The notes beneath the pieces are model-generated. The model did not search any database, was not told the origin of the DNA, and worked only from the letters and a program-made list of their open reading frames with translations. A stretch of 11,186 nt of DNA. It comes from an uncultured Sutterella sp. (GTDB taxonomy: Bacteria; Pseudomonadota; Gammaproteobacteria; Burkholderiales; Burkholderiaceae_F). The position numbers and the translations under genes are program-made. Within the stretch, counting starts at the first letter, position 1. Every line of letters starts with the position of its first letter. The DNA lies in NCBI GenBank assembly GCA_900553105.1, contig USCE01000028.1, positions 1 through 11,186 of the forward strand, written 5' to 3'. This document shows positions 7,068-11,186 of the stretch, one piece after another.

Positions 7068-7998
7068 ATTGAGCGGTTTGAGCCAACGACTGATCTAACG
7101 TGCTCTTGAGCGCCTCAATCGTTTTAAATTTCTCAAGAATTTGTGCTTGATTCATTGCACCCGTAACACGCTCTCCGTTTTCAAAGATGATCGTGGGCGT
7201 GCCCTTGATGGATAGACTTTGCATCAGTTTTTCATTGGCCAAAATCGGGGCTTCACACTGCGCTTTTTCCGTTAGAGTCTTGTCGTGTACCATAACGTCT
7301 TCCAAGGCCTTCACTTTGTCAGTTGCGCACCAAATCCGTGCAGCAATTTCACGGGCTTCGGGGTGAAGTGAAACCAAGGGCGTCAAAAAGGTGACGATGC
7401 GCACATCGCTTAACTGAGCTAATAGGGTTTCTTGCTTTTTGCAAAATGGGCATAAGGGGTCCGTGAACACGTAAAGCGTATTGTGGGCAGTGCCTTTAGT
7501 TCTGATAATCGCTTGGTCAAGCGGTAATGCAGTCACGTCAACGAGTTGTGCCAGTTTCTTCATGGGCGCTGTTAAGTCCGTGCTCGTTGCCATATCAAAA
7601 AAGACGCCGCCAAACATCCAGTGTCGGAAAATTCGATTACGCGTCGTTTCATCAAGGGTGACGGAGGGCTTGTCACTCGAGTCTTTAAGATGTTGTTGCA
7701 GAGCCATGCGGTCTACAAACACGTAGGAGACACTGCTACCTAAAACCACTTCGTAGAAGTCGCTGACGGCGGTTTCTCTGGCAAATCGCACGCGGTTGTC
7801 GGGATAGGCGATTTGAAGTGTAGAGAGGACTTCTCGGTCTCCATCGGAGAGCTCTACGAAATCAAATCCCTTGGTATAGGGTTCTTGTTGGGCAGCGGCT
7901 AATACATCAGTAATGGAAAAATTCATCATTGCTCCAAATAAACAAGTGGCCAATAGCGTTTTCAAAAAAGGTGTTCGTTTCAATGTCGTCATAAACAT
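7066..7998 (-). CDS. dsbC: DsbC-like periplasmic disulfide isomerase of the transfer operon
   Basis: The protein has 310 residues with a Sec signal peptide (hydrophobic about 11-28, cleavage near VLAA at 35). Residues 40-160 form the N-terminal dimerisation and linker part. The thioredoxin domain begins about residue 165 with TLYVFTDPLCPFCKKQ (174-189) and has active-site CPFC at 183-186. The cis-proline loop is GTPTI at 266-270. Cys224 and Cys248 lie where E. coli DsbC has its structural disulfide, with similar spacing. The protein is longer than E. coli DsbC (about 236 including signal peptide), chiefly in the N-terminal half. Its likely role is to correct disulfides in the cysteine-rich transfer proteins, TraU above all. 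It sits between traB (13-base gap) and traV (4 bases before the first traV ATG). No strong ribosome binding site is visible. An ATG two codons downstream (7992) is possible. Confidence 0.9.
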   Translation of the reverse strand: MFMTTLKRTPFLKTLLATCLFGAMMNFSITDVLAAAQQEPYTKGFDFVELSDGDREVLSTLQIAYPDNRVRFARETAVSDFYEVVLGSSVSYVFVDRMALQQHLKDSSDKPSVTLDETTRNRIFRHWMFGGVFFDMATSTDLTAPMKKLAQLVDVTALPLDQAIIRTKGTAHNTLYVFTDPLCPFCKKQETLLAQLSDVRIVTFLTPLVSLHPEAREIAARIWCATDKVKALEDVMVHDKTLTEKAQCEAPILANEKLMQSLSIKGTPTIIFENGERVTGAMNQAQILEKFKTIEALKSTLDQSLAQTAQ

Positions 7999-8011
7999 TC
8001 ATTCGTGGAAT

Positions 8012-9154
8012 TTAGAAAATGGATCGATCCACGGTAATGGAAGCGCTTTGTGTAAGCACAATGTCAACATCGCGCCCGGCATCGACTTCCAAAACAGGGA
8101 AAATCTTGTCGGCTAAGCGCAGGTAGTAGTCGGCAATGCGATCCAACGCATCACGCATGCCGCGACCAAGACCGGCGCGCCAAGGATCGTCAACGGTGTT
8201 GGTGACCGTCCCCGCAAAGTTTGTTGTGGAATCTTGTGCGGCTAGGCTTACAGCTTCACCAAGACCGGATAAAGAGCCGACAAGCAATGCATTGGCAATG
8301 GCTTGGCCGGAGCGTGTGACAACGCGGGCTTTAAGTCCTGTTTTGCCGTCTTCACCCGTGACATAGCCCGTGAGTTTGACGTCAATGGCGCCTCCCGTAT
8401 CGGTTAAGCAGGCGAGTCGATCCAGACGCACGAGAACTCGTTCGCTACTTAAGTCGCCCGTGGCATTGGCCGTCACAAAGCAACGCTTCACACGGCTTTT
8501 GTAACGGTTGGGTAACACGGCATTGTCCGTGAGCTCTAAAAGTACCGGCATGGGATTCCCATTGGCTTGGCCGCCCGTGGGTGCTTCAACACCGTTTAAG
8601 AGCTTTGCCTTGGCAAAGGTGCCCGTAATGAGGATGTCACCCGCATTGGTTTTCTTGGTGCGATTTTGGGCTATTCGCTCTTTGGAGTTGCTGGCTTTGG
8701 GTTTCTCGGCCTCCGGACGACTTACTGTTTTAATGGCTAAACGTTTAACGGGTTCAGCCTGAGTTGATCGGGCAGAATTTTGAGCGCGACGGGGATTTGC
8801 CGCCGGAGCATTTAACTCACCGTTAATCATGTGACCTGTGCCATCAAACGCTTGATCGAATAAAGCCTCGGATTGTTCGCGTTCTTGCTTGCGTTTTGCC
8901 AATTCCTCTCGGCGCTTGATTTCAGACTGCAAAGCTTTGATGTCTTTTTCCAGTGCGCTCATTTGAGCGCCGTATGTTGTCACGAAGTGCTCTTCGGCCC
9001 ATGTGTCTTTACCGATATCAATGTGCGTTGTTTCTACCGGTTTTTCCTGTTTCGGTTTGTCATCGCCTAACCACACGATAAAAAGGGCAAGGACAATGAG
9101 CCCGAGGCCGATGAGAATCAAAATGCCCCATTGTTTAAGCTGAACTTGATTCAT
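8012..9154 (-). CDS. traB: TraB, VirB10-like envelope-spanning scaffold protein
   Basis: The protein has 380 residues, shorter than F TraB (about 475). One inner-membrane anchor lies at 10-29, with the short N-terminus in the cytoplasm. A coiled coil follows (about 62-98, Lys/Glu/Arg-rich), then a low-complexity Ala/Pro/Lys linker (about 115-170). The C-terminal TrbI/VirB10-like beta-barrel domain starts at about 172 and contains RVLVRLDRLACL (239-250), LTGYVTGEDGKTGLKARVV (261-279) and the closing FPVLEVDAGRDVDIVLTQ (352-369). Cys225 and Cys249 may pair. TraB links the inner membrane to the TraK-TraV ring at the outer membrane. The shorter length falls mainly in the linker. The start is preceded by a pyrimidine-rich stretch with no Shine-Dalgarno match, yet no better start exists upstream of the anchor. 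Confidence 0.93.
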   Translation of the reverse strand: MNQVQLKQWGILILIGLGLIVLALFIVWLGDDKPKQEKPVETTHIDIGKDTWAEEHFVTTYGAQMSALEKDIKALQSEIKRREELAKRKQEREQSEALFDQAFDGTGHMINGELNAPAANPRRAQNSARSTQAEPVKRLAIKTVSRPEAEKPKASNSKERIAQNRTKKTNAGDILITGTFAKAKLLNGVEAPTGGQANGNPMPVLLELTDNAVLPNRYKSRVKRCFVTANATGDLSSERVLVRLDRLACLTDTGGAIDVKLTGYVTGEDGKTGLKARVVTRSGQAIANALLVGSLSGLGEAVSLAAQDSTTNFAGTVTNTVDDPWRAGLGRGMRDALDRIADYYLRLADKIFPVLEVDAGRDVDIVLTQSASITVDRSIF

Positions 9155-9189
9155 AAAAGTCAGAGTAAGAAAAATAAAGAGTGAGAGTG
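9155..9189 (-). other. Pyrimidine-rich spacer between traK and traB, no Shine-Dalgarno
   Basis: The 35 bases between the traK stop and the traB ATG are almost all T and C on the coding strand, for example TCTTTATTTTTC near 9180. No purine-rich ribosome site is present. Initiation may rely on an unstructured leader, on ribosomal protein S1, or on re-initiation after traK; this is inferred. Confidence 0.4.
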
Positions 9190-10035
9190 TTATCGAGTCA
9201 AACGTTGAACTCGATAAATTCGGGTACTTTGTCCGGCAGCCAATTCCGTGTTTTCGATCGCTATGGCCAAGGTGCCGGCCTCATAAAAAAGCCGCTCCGT
9301 CAAAGTCATATGAGAAGCTGTTTTATTTTTGTAAAAGAAAACGTCGCCTGCGATTTCCTCGCCGACAAAGCGTCGAAGGCAGTTGTCGCCACAACGATTG
9401 GTTGCTGTCATGGAAGCGGGCAATTCGTTGCGTGCCAAGGCGATGATGAGATTTTTGAGTGTTGTATCAATATCGGAAGCCGTTTCGATCGGAAGACTTG
9501 TGCTCGGCCTCTTATAGGTTTCCGGTTCTTTAATACTTCGTGTGCCCAGAATAATTTCTTGGCTCATACGAGCATCAGGCACAAGTGTGAGCGAGTGCGT
9601 TTCATTGTGATCGGTCGTTAAGAAAAGTGCAACGGGGGCTTTTGTTCTTGGAAAGACAAAAATTTGTCCCGTGATCTCATCCGTTTGAACTTCAAGTAAT
9701 GTTTGATCGTAGATGGCGTTGACAATCTTGCGATCGGCAACGGCTACGCGATTGGGGCCGTCAGATGAGACTGAATACGTGCGAAGTCCCTGACTATTGG
9801 TCCGGGTAGCGTTACGAGTAGCCTCTTTGACTCGGTCAATGGCGCCTTGCACGTTCTCGGAGTAAGAGAGGGCACTTTGCTCGTTGATGCCTTCAATTTG
9901 TCCGTCATATGCAGACTCGAATCGTTCTGGCGAAGCACCTGCCGTTGCATGAGCGAAGGCTAAAGCCAGCACAAGGGGCAAGGCGTTTTTGATCAAGGGA
10001 CACAGATAGGGAGTTAAATTTTGTTTTGGGGGCAT
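9190..10035 (-). CDS. traK: TraK, periplasmic secretin-like protein of the F-type core complex
   Basis: From ATG 10035 the protein has 281 residues, somewhat longer than F TraK (about 242). A signal peptide covers roughly residues 1-34 (hydrophobic NALPLVLALAF, cleavage after ATAGA). The mature part has a variable N-terminal segment (about 35-95), then beta-rich stretches including ITGQIFVFPRTKAPVALFL. The C-terminal half has the cysteine pair RCGDNCLRRF and the closing motif FYEAGTLAIAIEN. TraK forms the outer-membrane-proximal ring with TraV and is contacted by TraB. An in-frame GTG at 10044 would add three residues but has no ribosome site. AAGTGAG just before 10035 is a weak one, so the ATG is preferred. 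A long open frame on the opposite strand (9181-9621) is a shadow. Confidence 0.9.
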   Translation of the reverse strand: MPPKQNLTPYLCPLIKNALPLVLALAFAHATAGASPERFESAYDGQIEGINEQSALSYSENVQGAIDRVKEATRNATRTNSQGLRTYSVSSDGPNRVAVADRKIVNAIYDQTLLEVQTDEITGQIFVFPRTKAPVALFLTTDHNETHSLTLVPDARMSQEIILGTRSIKEPETYKRPSTSLPIETASDIDTTLKNLIIALARNELPASMTATNRCGDNCLRRFVGEEIAGDVFFYKNKTASHMTLTERLFYEAGTLAIAIENTELAAGQSTRIYRVQRLTR

Positions 10036-10079
10036 AGAACTCACTTAAATGCAATGCAAAGTTAGCGTCTTTGTGCGCT

Positions 10080-10655
10080 TTAGTCTTGCATATCGATTTC
10101 GGTTAAAGAGGCGACGTATAGTCGGCCGGCAATGAGCTTAAATTGCAGGGCGTAACGCACCTTTTGCCGTTGCGTTTCTGATTTGCCGATAAAGTGTTGC
10201 CTGACACCATCAGCGAGAATGGATAAAGCATGGGCATTGACATCCATTGACTCGATAGAAAAGAAGGTGCTCGCCCGAAGCTTTTTCAAACGCTCAGCTT
10301 CTTCTTTTAACGCCAGATCAATGTCGCCGAAACTTGCAGGCAGAACATGAGTGAGAAGCGTCTTGCGGTTGTAGTCAACGTTTGCCGGTGTATTGTTTAA
10401 GGCTAGCGAAAAAATCTCGCGAGACAGCATGACAAGATAGTCTTCATCCACGCGTTTATAGTCCACGGTCATCGGATGTGTGACTTCGTTTAATCCCACT
10501 GGGATTAAAACGGTCGAGACGTGGTCGTCTTTCAGTAAAAGAGCACCTGCCAGCAGTGTATTGGTGGCAAGACTTGCGATAAGCGAGCCCAGCACCAAGC
10601 GTCTTAAGCCCAAACGGGCAGCCAAGTCAGCAGTAATCAGTTGATGCGCTTGCAT
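10080..10655 (-). CDS. traE: TraE, F-type pilus assembly protein, inner membrane
   Basis: The protein has 191 residues, matching F TraE (about 188). One membrane segment lies at about 21-41, preceded by a short cytoplasmic N-terminus. The periplasmic part is typical of TraE and related VirB5/VirB8-position proteins: TVLIPVGLNE (48-57), then DEDYLVMLSREIFSLALNNT (70-89) followed by PANVDYNRKTLL (90-101). A helical stretch (115-127) and a beta-rich C-terminus follow. TraE is needed for pilus elongation and probably sits at the inner-membrane base. The gene starts six bases after traL and has only a weak ribosome site, suggesting coupling. A perfect palindrome lies within codons 49-56. Firm identification by sequence and order. 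Confidence 0.93.
   Translation of the reverse strand: MQAHQLITADLAARLGLRRLVLGSLIASLATNTLLAGALLLKDDHVSTVLIPVGLNEVTHPMTVDYKRVDEDYLVMLSREIFSLALNNTPANVDYNRKTLLTHVLPASFGDIDLALKEEAERLKKLRASTFFSIESMDVNAHALSILADGVRQHFIGKSETQRQKVRYALQFKLIAGRLYVASLTEIDMQD
10489..10509. repeat. Perfect 21-base palindrome inside traE
   Basis: The arms TTTAATCCCA (10489-10498) and TGGGATTAAA (10500-10509) are exact inverted copies around one central base. The palindrome encodes most of VLIPVGLN in TraE. It has the form of a dimeric-protein operator. On RNA, a hairpin would need the middle bases unpaired. It may simply reflect the codons. It is the longest perfect inverted repeat I noticed in the window. Confidence 0.5.
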
Positions 10656-10661
10656 AGTGAC

Positions 10662-10955
10662 TTAACCCATGAAATCACGGCGGTGAGAAGCCGGCATTCG
10701 TTTAAAGGGATTGCAGGGCAATGTCCAATAAATTGTGTGCAAGGCAAAGCCTCGAGCTTGACCGGTGCGCAATTGAGTCCAACCTTTAGCGAAGATAAAT
10801 CCTAATAAGGCTCCTGTCCAAAAGTGACCGATCACGATACCGATGGCCACACCAACCGTAAAACAAGCTACAACATCGAAATCCCACAATAAGAATTTCG
10901 CTTCTGTATCTAATTCTCGGGGAATTGGTGCATACTCACTGCCGTGTGAATTCAT
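10662..10955 (-). CDS. traL: TraL, F-type pilus assembly protein, inner membrane
   Basis: The protein has 97 residues, close to F TraL (about 91). It begins with a polar stretch carrying IPRELDTEAKFLLWDFD (12-28), a clear family signature. A hydrophobic region (about 27-59) is long enough for two membrane passes. The C-terminus IYWTLPCNPFKRMPASHRRD (75-94) resembles the conserved TraL ending with the P-SH-R motif. TraL is a small inner-membrane protein of the pilus base, thought to correspond to VirB3. It lies 27 bases after the pilin gene and six before traE. A GGAAG about ten bases upstream of the ATG is a plausible ribosome site. Confidence 0.93.
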   Translation of the reverse strand: MNSHGSEYAPIPRELDTEAKFLLWDFDVVACFTVGVAIGIVIGHFWTGALLGFIFAKGWTQLRTGQARGFALHTIYWTLPCNPFKRMPASHRRDFMG

Positions 10956-10982
10956 GGTTATTTAACTTCCGGGATGGTTAAA

Positions 10983-11186
10983 TTAAATCAACGCCGTCAA
11001 AATTCCCTCGACAACGCTCGGGGCAATCAATAAAGCCATCGCGGCGGCAATACAGCCTATTGCTCCCACGATGGACCCTCTGATTACGCCCATACCAAGA
11101 CCCACCAACAGGAAGATCAAGGCAATGGCTCGACCTAAATATCCGGTTGCCCAGTCATGGACTAATTGATAAAGCTCTTCAAATTC
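10983..11186 (-). CDS. traA: TraA-like conjugative pilin (partial, 5' end outside window)
   Basis: Direct translation gives the last 67 residues plus a TAA stop, with the start beyond the window edge. The visible part has a polar N-terminal piece (FEELYQLVHDWATGYLGR), a first hydrophobic helix (about window residues 20-35), a short basic turn (VIRGS), and a second hydrophobic helix (about 39-56) ending APSVVEGILTALI. Two helices around a basic cytoplasmic loop is the fold of F-type pilins. The wording, especially DW-x-x-G-x-LG near the first helix and AP-x-V near the end, resembles TraA pilins of SXT/R391 and IncH-like systems more than F TraA. The gene is placed directly before traL, as in F. 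Pilin subunits are stored in the inner membrane and polymerise into the pilus. A cysteine (GCI) lies in the second helix. Confidence 0.85.
   Translation of the reverse strand, partial: EFEELYQLVHDWATGYLGRAIALIFLLVGLGMGVIRGSIVGAIGCIAAAMALLIAPSVVEGILTALI

Noticed and set aside
8603..8618. Inverted repeat CTTTGCC / GGCAAAG in traB.
   Set aside because: The seven-base arms are only two bases apart and lie inside codons; no supporting context.
8012..9154. Several plus-strand open frames of 65-84 codons opposite traB.
   Set aside because: They lack family features and follow the codon periodicity of traB; nothing supports translation.
9181..9621. A 146-codon open frame on the plus strand opposite traK.
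   Set aside because: It is entirely antisense to a well-supported gene, has no ribosome site or recognisable domain, and its composition is that of a reverse shadow.
10956..10982. Promoter or attenuator between the pilin gene and traL.
   Set aside because: Only 27 bases, with no -35/-10 pair or hairpin that I can see; a simple intercistronic spacer fits.

Overview
The window is one uninterrupted stretch of an F-type (type IV) conjugative transfer operon, read entirely from the minus strand. It enters at the high-coordinate end inside the pilin gene and leaves at the low-coordinate end inside trbC. In transcription order the genes are: pilin traA-like (partial), traL, traE, traK, traB, dsbC-like, traV, traC, an unrecognised 91-codon gene, trbI, a traF-like S26 signal peptidase, traW, traU and trbC (partial). 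Coverage is essentially complete: the longest gap between genes is about 45 bases (up to 56 if traW starts at its internal GTG). Two junctions are 4-base ATGA overlaps, and traV and traC abut exactly. I saw no promoter, terminator, RNA gene, insertion sequence, CRISPR array or origin.

The host is probably a Gram-negative member of the Pseudomonadota. The genes build an envelope-spanning machine with Sec signal peptides, a lipoprotein and a periplasmic disulfide isomerase, and the base composition looks close to half GC by eye. The sequence does not say whether this is a plasmid, an integrative conjugative element or a genomic island, nor which species carries it. Gene content differs from the F plasmid itself. 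traP, trbD, trbG and traR are absent between traB and traC, a dsbC-like gene lies between traB and traV, and an S26 peptidase lies between trbI and traW. An encoded DsbC and an encoded S26 peptidase are traits I associate with the SXT/R391, IncA/C and IncH branch of F-type systems.

High-coordinate region (about 8012-11186): pilin subunit, TraL and TraE (inner-membrane pilus assembly), TraK (periplasmic, secretin-like) and TraB (VirB10-like scaffold). Middle region (about 3891-7998): the thiol isomerase, the TraV lipoprotein and the TraC ATPase. TraV, TraK and TraB are expected to form the envelope-spanning core, with TraC powering pilus extension. Low-coordinate region (1-3857): the unknown small protein, TrbI, the TraF-like peptidase, and TraW, TraU and TrbC, which are periplasmic pilus-assembly factors. 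TraU has 16 cysteines, a plausible reason for the element to carry its own isomerase. The S26 peptidase is a plausible processing enzyme for the pilin.

Most of this is a recognisable system. The parts least explained are the 91-codon gene, the likely peptidase-pilin pairing (possible pilin cyclisation), the traW start with a G-run hairpin, and a perfect 21-base palindrome inside traE.
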